DNA from: Didymella arachidicola
Lineage: Eukaryota; Ascomycota; Dothideomycetes; Pleosporales; Didymellaceae
NCBI GenBank assembly: GCA_016630955.3
Contig: CM049995.1
Location: forward strand, 682,001-746,000
DNA length: 64,000 nucleotides
Direction: 5' to 3'
The translations under genes and the position numbers were made by a program. Below are positions 22,220 to 33,728 of the stretch, piece after piece. The notes beneath the pieces were generated by a model. The model had not been told where the DNA came from. It saw nothing but the letters and a program-made list of their open reading frames with translations, and did not search any database. How positions within the stretch are numbered: position 1 is the stretch's first letter; every line of letters begins with the position of its first letter.

Positions 22220-25200
22220 TTCGATCAGGCACGTAGGCGAGACAAGGCGATACGAGCGTTATGTGGGGTGTTTCAGGTTGAGAGCAGTTGTGTTGAGAGG
22301 TTGAGAGACAAGAGAACGAAGTCGGTGGATGGTCGGACAGTCGGGCGCCAGTGAAGATGTCATTGAACGACGGGCTGCCCAGGTGGGAAGCCACGCCGGT
22401 AACAAGAACAAGGGACTCGGCAACATCATCTTCCGGAAGTGCTTGGTGCGCGAGCAACCTCAGTCCACGATCAGGTGTGTTTGTTTGGCATCGCAAATTG
22501 TTTGTCTCCAGAGCGACAGATCTGTGATAAGTTGTGGGCTTCGATCGGAGAGCCGCAAGGAGGGCGCCGCAAACGGTGACCGTGGAACTGGCAGAGTCCC
22601 TGCATCAGCGAGATCTGGAGACAGGCACCAAATGCTCCATATGGCACCAAGGCGTCTCAGCAACCAGCCCGAGCCGCATGCTAAAAACAGACGTTCTTTG
22701 AACGTTAGGCCTTGGAGTCAATTATCGCGAGGCGAGGCGCCTCACACCGTAGCTGCTTCATCGATATCGTGCGCACCTGCAGCAAATGGATCAATATCCT
22801 GGCGTGACCTGACGATCTTGCCCAGGTGTGATTCGAGGGCCCCGTGAGATGCATGCAGCATCTACCTGCTCGCTGCACCGGGCCCTCATTCTGTCAGAGC
22901 GCAAAACATCGTTGAGTACTGAGTGTGCTGGTCTCGACCGTGCGGTTCTCACGGTCTTCAGTTCGATTTCAGGGACTGTAAATTGCGCATCTGCGACTCA
23001 AGCCTCTGTCAGCCAAACTTTGACAGCGTTGGAGATGGACCCTGATGCCATTCCTTTTCAGTAACACCGAACTGCAATCTCGAGCACCGTACGGCATGAA
23101 ATTGAAAAGCAAGTTGCGACGTTTTCTAGGGCACACCACTTCACGTGGTGGTTCGGTCATGCCGTGCACCATGCGCTGGCCATACCAGATTACAGCAATC
23201 TGATGTATGAGCCGCGAGAATCTCGGTCGAATCCGCACCCGACTGCCGAATACGATATATGCTGTGAAGCCTTGCTAGCGCACGTGTACGGATTATCTGT
23301 GAGATCGAAGGCCACCAAGCTGGAAGATCAGAATACTCCGATGCTGTGCCATCCCGTGCTTACAACCGGTGATGAGAGTCTCACGAGTAAGCATTTTCGC
23401 CTAAGCTCGTCGAGAACAATCAATATATGACAGCCTAGGGAAATAGCCTTGGGTAAAGACATGACCTGAACGTGCTTACTGCCTGCACACTGGTCCTGGT
23501 TGATGCTCCTCTGGCTGTGGCTGTGAACAACTGCAGGGTTCCAGGCAGGATTGGAGCTGCAGGAGTCACTGCAAGACAACTGTCTGGCAACATTGAGTGG
23601 CGACTTTCGAAACTCCCTTGCCAATATCTGCTCGAGTGGATGGACAGCCTGCTCTGCTTCCTCATGGGGGCTACGAAGCATGCTCACCCTTTCGCCGTGT
23701 CCGCAGATTGGGCATACGCAAGCGGGATGTCTCCTGAGTCCTGACGCGAACTGTGCATCAGTTGACGCTTTCCGGGCCGATGAACGTCATCTCCATGGAA
23801 CATGAAGATCCAAATCAACGCCTGATGTGACCAGCATGGCAGCCTCGCTTCATGTGTGCCTGCGGCTCAGCCTATGGAAACGGGCGCCGAGAAGCTGTTG
23901 AGTCAATTATCGTCTGCTTACAATGCGAAACCTAGTCATCCTCGTCATGATGCGAGGCTGGAGACTATGGGACCAAATCCACAGATTCAAACCATCACAG
24001 CGTCAGAGCGTAGTGCCTATCGCCCGGCACAACAGCCCGGCGACAAACAAGCGGAGAAGTGCATAGAAGTCCTCGCTACTTCGCAGAAGCCGATGCACAC
24101 TGGGATTCATAGTGCTGCACTAGCTGGATCGAAAGTCTGACTTTTGCTGGATGCGCTGTCCAATCGATACCGTTTTTGGGCGCTGCCGCTAGTAATGGAA
24201 ATGCGGGACCTTAGGCACTGTCGAAAAGGTCTCCCAGAAAACCGAATGCGTGGGCAGTGCATAGTCCGTTGCGGCTGGGTGCAGTTGTAGCGGTGTGTGC
24301 TGGGTCTGTAGCAGTTACACAAATGTTGTGCTCCGTGGCATCAATATCGGTTCCCATGCTGTGCTTCCTTTCCGCGAGAGCCAGAGTGCTCACAGCAAGG
24401 ACTCGAGTGTGGTCCCGCGCCAAGTTTCTGCGGTAAGGTAAGCTACCAGGCCGTCACGCTGGGCTTCCACCATGGTGGAGAAGGCTGCAAGACCTGCGCT
24501 CTTGCATCGCGATGGGCAAAGTGGGACACGGGGCTCTAATTTGGCACGAAGGCGTGTACATAACTCTCTGTGTCTTAGGTAAAAGCTACGAAACCCTTCT
24601 GCGCGTAACAGCAAATGGCCCAACGGGTCCTCTCCACGCATTGCACCATATGGACGCGGAGATGTCTTGGGGCTTTCGCTTGGGCATAGGTCAATGAGTG
24701 GGTGGGAACTTGCACGTTTGATTGCTGAGGGTGGTGCTGGACCGCTGTGGCTGGTAGAGGTCTTCTTTTCGCGAGCAGCACCACCTTTGCGTCATTCCGC
24801 TCTGCACAGGGCATGATATCGCATCTCACGTGCAGCTATGCCCAGTCGTCGAACAAGCAGCAATGGTTTGCGCAAGTTCACGGCTCGCAGTATTCACGAA
24901 AGATCAATTGCCAGCGCGCTCCATCGACAACATAGAGAATTCTGTGACGACTGCCACAGCGATCTACTGTGGTATCACGAAACACCCTGTTGTCGGAAGT
25001 ACTCCAAGAATAGAGTAGTGAGTGGCTCGGAGATTCTTTGCTGCGTGGTGAAGGGATTGGTGCAGCGTGATTGGCATGTTGGGAGAACCCCTGTGCGGGT
25101 GAGGTGGTCTAACGCTCCCCGCTCAGAAACAAGGCAGAGGCGTTCGCTACGGCTGGGCGGCGGCCAGGGGCTCTTCGGGACGAGTTCAGTTACTTCAATG

Positions 25201-26361
25201 GAGCAGCAATGCTAGCCTCGCGAGCGCACGCCGTGTGAAAGCACATTCTGAGCGCGCCCACCGTCGTCACGACCGTGTATGCTGCTTCTTGCTGAAGGCT
25301 GGTGCAAGCCGTAGCAATTAAGTTACATTACTGGCCAGCCATCGCCCCACGCACTGCGACTTGGGCCCGTATTCCTTGACGCCCACCACGCCGATCCACA
25401 GTCTTTCGACGTTCCAAACACTCGCGCCATGGTTATTTTCTATTTCGGGTCGCGAGTTTTGTCGTGTCACCGTCACCAGTGCATGCTGCACCCCTGTCAC
25501 GAGCGACACCCCTGCTTCTCTTGCCGTGGCGCGAAGCCAGCAGACGGGATCAGACATGGCACGAAGGAGCGCGCCTTGGTAGCCTGCAAGGATGGCACCG
25601 TCTGGCAAAATATTTCCCTCCACAGCAAAGATCCGTCGTTTCTTGCGCACCGGCGGCGGGTCCTAGTTAGGCGCGGATCGACTGCTCTGTTGTATGAGCC
25701 TGCACGCAATATAACTCACTGCTCCCCATACTCTCGCGCTTGTTGTGACCGACCCCGTTAAGCTCTCCCTTATCGAAGACCCCAAGAATCTTTCTTGGAA
25801 GTCACTACTCGCAAGCCACAAGACGTGCACGAGGTTTCTGCGTGTCGCTACCTGGCAAGTCGTACATACTGTATGATTCACTAGTGACACCCGTTCCCTC
25901 ACTCGCCAACTGGACGTTCCACACTCGTTTCCACTACCGCTACTCTCCCAAGGGTCGACATCAAAACCCCGCGTTGTACCCCAGCGTGGCCTGAACAACC
26001 TCACCCGTCCTCCCACCCTCGCTTTGCTGGATCTTTTCGCACGCTGCCCGGGACTTGTTTGGACCCAGACCCATTCGATCAGATTTGACATCTCACTACC
26101 CGCAATCGCCGCTGCAAACCAAGACCCTTTGACGTGTCTCTTATCGACTTCGACTGTGGAATTTACCAGCCTCGTCGTCATTTCAACAGGGACTAACATT
26201 GTCCTGCGTCTTCCCTTGTTCGGTGCTTTGTTACTAGCGTTGCTCTTGCCGAGCACCCAAGTCGTGTTGTACCTTCCTGGATTTCGAAACTTTGTCTACA
26301 AGTGCGGCTCCCCGCTATTCTTACCCTGGACACCTAATTTTACATTACTACAACCTTCAAA
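22220..26361. other. 4.1-kb gene-poor region
   Basis: Short overlapping ORFs (up to about 170 codons) on both strands, none with domain-like conservation. No terminal repeats or tRNA were found by eye. The last few hundred bases are pyrimidine-rich and probably form the promoter and leader of the next gene. Confidence 0.45.
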
Positions 26362-27857
26362 ATGGCAGTCGGACAATCAGATAACGGCGAGTTCTTCAAC
26401 TCGTGGGCATTGTGGCAGAAGATGACCTTTGTGAGTGGCTGCGCTAACAAGCGAAAAACCGGCCAATCGCTAACAACCTCATTCAGGTACTGGCTTGCGG
26501 AATTGTAGTTACCATTTTCCTGGGCTTCCTCAAACTGTGGTATGACCGCAGTAGGATCCGCAAGTACAGCAAGGTCGACAAGGGCAAGAAGACCGCAACG
26601 CCTGAGATGCTCGAGGCGCAGCCTGTGCAGCAAGTCCAAGCCGAGGAGATGAAGGATGAGATCCCATTCGGTGTGCGTGCCATTGAAAGTGGAATTGAGA
26701 TTGATGGTGTCTGGATCTCGCGCTCCAACACACCTGTCGCCAGCAGTCGCGCTTCGATCATCTCCGAGAACCGATTGCCCCGCAGCTTCAACAACTCTGC
26801 GCTCGAGCTCCCCCAGATGTCCTACGCCTCAAGCCGTGGCAGCTCCGCCGCACCCAGCTCCTTCGACCGCGCTGTATCTGCCGAGAGGCTTCCCAGCAAC
26901 AATGACTCCCGCTCAGGATCGCCACCAAACCAGGTTTACCAGACCCGCGCTGGCCCCTCGTCTCCCCACTACAGTCAGGCTGGCCGCAACTCCACCACCC
27001 TCAGCAACCTCGAGCAGGGTCGCTTAGGATCTTCTTCTCGTAAGTTTCGCAATTTAAACTGCACATGATCACGCGCTAATATCGTCACAGCCCGTAACGG
27101 TCAATTTGGCGAGTCTAGCGGCGGTTCCAAGTCCAGCCGCCGCACCAGCGACGAGTCCGATTACATGGCCATTGGCCAAGATGTGCGCGCCTACGAGACG
27201 GCATACATGAGGCCTGGCTCCATCTTGAACCCCATCGATCCCCGTACAGACCTCGACCTTCTTCAAACCCATCGCATGTCCCACGTCGCCGAGACTGGAC
27301 AGCTCGCTCCACGAGCCCGCAGACCAGGTAATAGCGGCGAGTGGGCCAGTGTAGCGGATAATCAGGTTGCCACGCACAATGGTGTTAACTATTTCATGCC
27401 TCAGAAGACTCCTTCTCCTCCTCTGCCTCCTATCGTCGACCCACAAGAAGAAGCTGCCGGCTACGCGTCCAGTCATGTCCCGGCCTCGCAACCCCAGGAA
27501 CATAACCAGTACCAGGTCAGCCAGCAGGGTATCCCGCTCCAGGAGTCCTACGCACCGAACGCTCCTTACTACCCAGACACATACCAAGTTCGTGGTCCTC
27601 AGCACCAGCCATCCTACGACGAGGTACCTTACGAGGTCCAAACAATGCAGAACAACGAGCGCCCTGACTCTGAAGTCCTTCGCAGCGTCAACTCTGGCTT
27701 TCAAGTGCTGAAGCCAGGCACATTTGCTGCCCCAGCCCCCGAAGAGATGGAGATGACCGACAAGAGCGAGAGGAGACAATCGACTGGAAGGAAGCTTCAG
27801 AAGAAGCGCCGTTCGTCTGGCGAATCAAGGAGGTCTGCCTTCACTGAGCAGGTCTAA
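26362..27857 (+). CDS. Single-pass membrane protein with long disordered tail, unknown function
   Basis: Three exons: 26362-26430, 26487-27039 and 27091-27857; introns of 56 and 51 bp (GTGAGT...TTCAG; GTAAGT...CACAG). Spliced length 462 aa. After a 20-residue N-terminus comes one hydrophobic segment (about residues 23-39, CGIVVTIFLGFLKLWY) followed by basic residues (RSRIRKYSKVDKGKK), so the long C-terminal part should face the cytoplasm. It then has the conserved block 'DEIPFGVRAIESGIEIDGVW', followed by Ser/Pro/Gln-rich sequence and a basic end (GRKLQKKRRSSGESRR). The conserved block is familiar from uncharacterised proteins of filamentous ascomycetes. Alternative in-frame ATGs upstream are in another frame and lack the membrane segment context. 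Function unknown. Confidence 0.82.
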
Positions 27858-30029
27858 TTCCCTTGCTTCGACGAAACGTCGTTATCTTAGTACGCCCCAC
27901 GGCGCTGGGTCATCGCGTACACGTCGCGACCGCCATCTTGGGCCTTCCATCTGCTTTGTACCACCTTCACCAGATCCACATTCTGGGCTACACCTCAGAA
28001 TGTGTTGGCACCTTTCACTGAATTGGAGTTCTGAGCGTCTTTCATCCTGTACCAACGGATCTGGGGGGTTTCCCTGGCATTCAGACTGATTGCATGTACG
28101 TTGGCTAGGCCACCACTGTCAACGACCGCGCACTGGACTGCTGCACAAAAGGGGCACAGTGATTGCACCGACCCATCATCTACGGCGTTTTAGAGCATAC
28201 ACGGGTTTAAATGACGATGTAATGATGAGTACATAGCCGTCCCATCATCGGCACTCAAGAATGAACATCACATATCTTCCTGCCTACAACATGTATACAC
28301 TCCCCCCAGCTTCCAAGTACAACAGTGATCTTCACACTAACAATGATCTGCATTGTGGAACATGAACATGAAATAGATTGATTTGAGTTATCCCGCGGTA
28401 CCTCAAAGACTACCTCGCTGTATCCTTGAATAAGCTACCTCAAGCCCACTTAGTACCATATTTCGCCATCTGGCGAGACCTTGTCAATCCCGCACTTGCA
28501 CTTCGAAGGTCGGATGAACTGCAAAGTGGCGAGGCAGGATTAAGGTGCTGCGCCTGTGGCTGCGAGGGTTGTTAGACTCTGACCGGTGTCAGAGCGGATA
28601 CATGGGTCTCGTCAGCACTTGTGGAAAACAGATCGACGGCGCGGGCCTCCCACGAATCACGCGCGCACACAAGAGATTTTGCTGGAGTTCATCCAATTTT
28701 TGGCCACTCAGAGTTGATGGGGTGTTCCTGGGGGCGTCAACCGTCGTTTTGCCGGCGGCGCTGAGCGGGTGTTTCGGATGAGTTTGGTCCTGGTTGAGCT
28801 AGAAGACGCTATTGAGGAACACGGAAAGTCGGTAATATTTCAAATGGACGGTCGCACTGGGGGTTCGTTCAGCCCAATCCAGAGATGTACAAGGGAGCAG
28901 ATGAGTGCGATACTGTCGTGCTTTGCGGGCAAATTGACGAGGTTGCGTGCTAGCGACCAGCGAAAACTAGCATGCCCGCAGTCGCGGCGGAGCGACTCAA
29001 CTCATGCAAGGCATAGACTCTGCTGGTGGAAGCCACGGCAAGGAGCGGCACAGATCTCAAGTTCTCAACATCTCCACATCACTCGCTCCGCGGCCCGCCA
29101 AGAGCGACCGTTTTTCTGGCCCTATCAACAATCGGTAGATGTGAGCGCCTAGCGTTCAGCTTCTGGAATACTTTTTGAATCTCCACTGCTGTGTGGATAG
29201 ACCCTGATCCAACCGGCGTGTTGTCGATAGCTTTGTGCCCAGACGCGGCGTACTGAACGTGGAGATTGAAGCATCTCGCCGAGGATAGGGCAACTTGGCG
29301 AGGCAGGCAGGCGTCTATACAATACACGTGCGGCAGTTGCAAGGCCGAGCAGGTTTCGTGCGAGTCTGGGCTTGCAAAGTTCAAAGCACGGCCTCCTGTT
29401 GAAAAGAAACAGTCAGCAAGCAGCCTTGCTAGCCTTGCTCACCGACGCGTATCCCAGCACGGCACATGCGTGAGGTCTCCCTCTTGTACGAGAAGGAAGC
29501 TGGGTGTGCTATCATGGGTTATAGCAGAGGTGTTTTCACATCTAGAAGTCGTAAGTAAGCTGAGCCTTGCACAATTTGCGCAGGCGGTACGATTTTTTAC
29601 AGCTTATGACGAGGTCTGGATACTGTGTGCATGCATACGCAGAGCCTTGAACATCCATGGATACGAAGCCTGGCATGGAGGCAGACGATGGGGCAAATGC
29701 TCAAAATGGTGTTGGCATGATCTCATCACGACAAGCAAGGCCTCGCGCACGCCTTGCGCTTGAAGATTTGCGCAAGGCAGCATCCGCATCTCAAGCATTG
29801 GAGTGGCAAAAGTGGGATGCATGCGTTGTCTGCTTCTGAAAGCAAGGCAAGGGGGCTGAGAAGGTACTGCCGTGTTGACATTTGCATTGTGTCGAGCGTC
29901 AGAGGGAAGAGGGCGGCATAATAAGTGGAAGCGGGTTGGGTACCTACGAGTTATATCATGTCTATTGTCACTGGGAGGATGAGAATGAGAATGCCGACCA
30001 TGAGGATGCACAGAGATCTGTGACTATGG
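27858..30029. other. 2.2 kb without a recognised gene
   Basis: Begins with the 3' UTR of the membrane-protein gene and ends at the TA flanking the first pogo element. Small ORFs only, none with recognisable motifs. Confidence 0.45.
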
Positions 30030-30031
30030 TA

Positions 30032-31886
30032 ACGTGTTTTACAAGCGAGTCGTCAATACAAGCGAGTCGTCAGCCCCACCAACTTTGATCAACCACCTTA
30101 AGTCTTTTCATCATGCCTCAACGCTATGCCCCTCAAGTACTATCAAATGAAGCTGATGTTCAGCTTGCTATTAATTCTATTGTTTCAAAGCAGATTCAGT
30201 CTGAAAGCCGCGCTGCTCTAGCCTTTAACGTCCCTCGTATGACAATGCGCGACCGACGCGCTGGGAAGCCTGCCCGACGCGATTGCCAGCCCAACTCAAA
30301 GAAGCTTACCCAGCTAGAAGAGGAGGTGATTGTTAAATACATACTTCATCTAGATCTACGTGGCTTTGCGCCTACGTACGCAGCTGTACGTGATATGGCT
30401 AATAGACTGCTGGCTGCACGCAGTGCTAGTCAGGTTGGCGTCCACTGGCCGCGCAACTTTGTTAAGCGTACAGAGAGTCTTACAACGCGTTTCAACCGAG
30501 CGTATGACAGGCAGAGAGCTCTATGCGAGGATCCTGTCCTTATCCAAGGCTGGTTTGAGCTTGTAGAGCAGACAAAGGCCAAGTACGGCATCTGTGATGA
30601 TGACGTCTGGAACTTTGACGAGGCAGGCTTCATGATGGGCAAGATCACGACGCAGCTTGTTGTGACAGGGTCAGAGAGAAGAGGCCGGCCAAAGGCTCTT
30701 CAGCCTGGCAATCGTGAGTGGGCAACGTTGATTGCTGGTATCAATGCTGCTGGCTGGTCTATCCCACCATTCATCATCTTGACTGGCCAGTACCACCTCT
30801 CTGCCTGGTATAAGGACGCAGCAATCCCACGCGACTGCGCGATCGCAGTCAGCGACAACGGCTGAACTACCAACGAGCTAGGAGTAGAGTGGCTAGAGCA
30901 CTTTAACGCTCATACAAAGGCTCGTACAGTAGGAGCGCGTCGGCTGCTCATCCTTGATGGCCATGAGAGCCACCACTCTCTTAAGTTCCAGGAGATCTGC
31001 AAGGAGAACAACATCTACACGCTCTGTATGCCGCCTCACTCATCTCACCTTCTCCAGCCTCTTGACGTTGGCTGCTTCTCGCCATTAAAGCGCGCGTACA
31101 GCCGTGAGATTGAGAGCCTGATCCGCCACCGTATCAACCACATTACTAAGCTTGAGTTTCTGCCAGCTCTTAAGGCAGCGTACGATCGATCGTTTACACC
31201 AGCCAATATACGATCAGCTTTTCAAGGAGCAGGTCTTGTCCCACACCAGCCAGACGCAGTCCTATCAAAGCTTGACGTGCAGCTGCGTACGCCGACTCCA
31301 CCAGCAGCTCTGATCAACACTCTGTGGGAGGCTCGTACACCAAGCAACATACGTGAGCTTGAAGCTCAGTCAACGCTTATACGTGACCGTGTACGCAAGC
31401 ACAAGAGCTCGTCGCCAGCCTCAATTATTGAAGCAATTGACCAGCTCAAGAAGGGGGCAGAGGTGATGATGCTGTCTGCTGAGCTAATGCGCGATCGGAT
31501 TACCAGCCTTAAGAAGGCTAATAAGGCAGCGTCTGAGCGTAAACAACGCAAGAAAAAGCGTATATAACATCAAGGAGTGTTAACACAGGGAGCTGGAGAG
31601 GATATACTCACCCAACGTAAGGCTAAGCAGCAGATTGCCTGTGAGGAGCGTCAGAGAGGAGAGCAATCAGGCGTCAGTCGTCAGTCTCTTGCGCGCTGCA
31701 AGAGGTGTAGAGAGCGTGGTCATAACTCACGTACGTGTAAGAAAGAGCCTATAGCTACTACTTAATCTGTTATGTTAATAGCTATCTATTATTTTATTGC
31801 GTTGTTGAGATACACGTCTGCAGAGGTGCTTAAGTTTGGTGGGGTGCGTCGCTCGCTTGTACGCGTCGCTCGCTTGTAAACTACGT
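30032..31886 (+). mobile_element. Fot1/pogo-type DNA transposon, copy 1
   Basis: Bounded on the left by TA at 30030-30031 and on the right by TA at 31887-31888. The left end starts ACGTGTTTTACAAGCGAGTC; the right end, read inward, starts ACGTAGTTTACAAGCGAGCG; both run into a GCCCCACCAA or ACCCCACCAA core. Each end carries two tandem 17-bp subterminal repeats beginning TACAAGCGAG. Length 1,855 bp. It encodes a degenerate transposase. The second copy starts immediately after the shared TA. Confidence 0.93.
30113..31765 (+). pseudogene. Fot1/pogo transposase (DDE_1), copy 1, two nonsense codons
   Basis: Same reading frame as the intact copy 2, from ATG 30113 to the stop ending at 31765. It has a TGA at 30863-30865, where copy 2 has the Trp of '[11 protein letters not shown]' (TGG to TGA), and a TAA at 31565-31567, where copy 2 has a Gln codon (CAG) in its basic region. 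The rest is collinear: helix-turn-helix N-terminus (FNVPRMTMRDRRAG), '[10 protein letters not shown]', 'LDGHESHHS', '[14 protein letters not shown]' and the C-terminal zinc knuckle CKRC-x4-H-x4-C. The first stop removes two of the three catalytic aspartates, so this copy cannot make active enzyme. G-to-A and C-to-T changes of this kind fit RIP. Confidence 0.92.
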
Positions 31887-31888
31887 TA

Positions 31889-33726
31889 ACGTGTTTTACA
31901 AGCGAGTCGGCCATACAAGCGAGTCGGCCACCCCACCAACTTTAATCAATACACCTACTTCTAATCACTATGGCTCCACCACCAAGTGCTCAACTATCTT
32001 ACAATGAATCTGATATTGTTCTTGCATCTGTAGCTATTAATAGCCAGCAGTCGCAAAGCTCTAGACGCGCTGCCTCTACGTACGGAGTCCCAAAGTCAAC
32101 GCTAAACGATCGACGCGCTGGAAAGCTTGCCCGACGCGATTGCCAGCCCAACTCAAAGAAGCTTACTACAATAGAAGAGGAGGTAATTACTAGCTACATA
32201 ATTGAGCTAGATTCACGTGGCTTTGCGCCTACGTACGCAGCTATACGTGATATGGCTAATAGACTGCTGGCTGCACGCGGTGCTAATCAGGTTGGCGTCC
32301 ACTGGCCGCGCAACTTTGTTAAGCGTACAGATAGTCTTACAACGCGTTTCAATCGAGCGTACGACAGGCAGAGAGCTCTCTGTGAGGATCCTGTGTTAAT
32401 CAGCCGCTGGTTTGAGCTGGTAGAGCAGACAAAGGCCAGGTACGGCATCTGTGATGATGACGTCTACAACTTTGACGAGGCTGGCTTTATGATGGGCAAG
32501 ATTACAACGCAGCTTGTTGTGACAGGAGCAGAGAGGAAAGGTAGGCCAAAGACTGTCCAGCCAGGTGATCGTGAGTGGGCGACAGTGATTGCTGCGATCA
32601 ACGCTGCTGGCTGGTCAGTCCCACCATTCCTTATCTTTGCTGGCAAGTACCACCTCTCTGCCTGGTACGAGGAGGCAGAGATCCCACGCGACTGGGCAAT
32701 CACAGTAAGCGACAATGGCTGGACAAATAACGAGCTTGGGGTAGAGTGGCTGAAGCACTTTAATGCTCACACTAAGGCTCGTACAGTAGGAGCGCGTCGC
32801 CTACTTACCCTTGACGGCCACGAGAGTCACCAATCTCTTGAATTCCAGGACCTCTGTAAGGAGTACAACATCTACACGCTCTGCATGCCTCCTCACTCCT
32901 CTCACCTACTCCAGCCTCTTGACGTTGGCTGCTTCTCCCCGTTGAAGCGCGCTTACAGTCGTGAGGTAGAGAGCCTGATGCGCAACCACATCAACCACAT
33001 CACCAAGCTTGAGTTTCTGCCTGCGTTTAAGGCAGCCTTTAATCGATCGTTTACGCCAGTCAATATCTGCTCAGCCTTCCGGGGAGCAGGTCTAGTACCT
33101 TATCAGCCAGAGGCTGTCCTCTCAAAGCTAGACGTACAGCTACGTACACCTACTCCACCAGCTGCTCTCACGGAGGCTCTCTGGGAGGCTCGTACGCCGA
33201 GCAATGTACGTGAGCTTGAGGCTCAATCAACGTTGATACGCAATCGCGTGCGACAGCACAAGAGCTCATTACCAGCTTCGATTATTGAGGCGATTAACCA
33301 GCTCAAGAAGGGGGCTGAGGTGATGATGCTCTTAGCTGAGCTGATGCGCGATCGGATCACCAGCCTTGAGAGAGCCAACGAAGCAGCGTCAAAGCGTAAG
33401 GAGCGCAAGAAAAAGCGTGTACAGAAGCGAGGTGTGTTAACAAAGGGGGCTGGAGAGGATATACTTGCTCAACGTGAGGCTGATCAGCAGCTTGCCCGTG
33501 AGGAGCGTCAGGGAGGAGAGCGATCAGGCCTTAGCCGCCAGGCTCTAGCGCGCTGTAAGACGTGTAGGGAGACTGGGCACAACTCACGTACATGCAAAAA
33601 AGAAGCTGTAGCTACTACATAATCTCCTCTGTAAATCTCTATATATTATACTATTGCGTTGTTGAGTTGTAAGCCTATAGAGGTGCTTAAAGTTGGTGGG
33701 GTGGCCGACTCGCTTGTAAAACACGT
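31889..33726 (+). mobile_element. Fot1/pogo-type DNA transposon, copy 2
   Basis: Starts right after the TA at 31887-31888 and ends before TA 33727-33728; length 1,838 bp. Both ends read ACGTGTTTTACAAGCGAGTC inward and continue GGCC...ACCCCACCAACTTT. The left end has the 17-bp unit TACAAGCGAGTCGGCCA twice in tandem, the right end only once. The near-perfect terminal repeats and open transposase make this the better preserved and probably younger copy. Confidence 0.95.
31970..33622 (+). CDS. Fot1/pogo-family transposase, intact (550 aa)
   Basis: Uninterrupted ORF of 550 aa from an ATG 81 bp inside the element. N-terminal psq-type helix-turn-helix (about residues 20-50, [19 protein letters not shown]), CENP-B/Tc5-type DNA-binding region (about 65-140), then the DDE_1 catalytic domain. 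The triad is D169 (NFDEAGF), D282 (LDGHESH) and D318 (LLQPLDVGC), giving the DD35D spacing of Fot1/pogo elements. A Lys/Arg-rich segment (about 475-490) may be a nuclear signal. The C-terminus has a zinc knuckle, C-x2-C-x4-H-x4-C ([14 protein letters not shown]). All catalytic residues are present, so the protein could be functional; whether it is expressed is unknown. Confidence 0.95.
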   Translation: MAPPPSAQLSYNESDIVLASVAINSQQSQSSRRAASTYGVPKSTLNDRRAGKLARRDCQPNSKKLTTIEEEVITSYIIELDSRGFAPTYAAIRDMANRLLAARGANQVGVHWPRNFVKRTDSLTTRFNRAYDRQRALCEDPVLISRWFELVEQTKARYGICDDDVYNFDEAGFMMGKITTQLVVTGAERKGRPKTVQPGDREWATVIAAINAAGWSVPPFLIFAGKYHLSAWYEEAEIPRDWAITVSDNGWTNNELGVEWLKHFNAHTKARTVGARRLLTLDGHESHQSLEFQDLCKEYNIYTLCMPPHSSHLLQPLDVGCFSPLKRAYSREVESLMRNHINHITKLEFLPAFKAAFNRSFTPVNICSAFRGAGLVPYQPEAVLSKLDVQLRTPTPPAALTEALWEARTPSNVRELEAQSTLIRNRVRQHKSSLPASIIEAINQLKKGAEVMMLLAELMRDRITSLERANEAASKRKERKKKRVQKRGVLTKGAGEDILAQREADQQLAREERQGGERSGLSRQALARCKTCRETGHNSRTCKKEAVATT

Positions 33727-33728
33727 TA

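Noticed and set aside
22329..22847. 172-codon plus-strand ORF
   Set aside because: Composition looks random, starts at a non-conserved codon and shows no domain; the region is otherwise non-coding.
26024..26425. 133-codon ORF with a hydrophobic stretch before the membrane-protein gene
   Set aside because: Overlaps the first exon of the real gene in a different frame; its hydrophobic part comes from pyrimidine-rich leader DNA.
27069..27779. 236-codon minus-strand ORF
   Set aside because: Antisense to the third exon of the membrane-protein gene; shadow frame.
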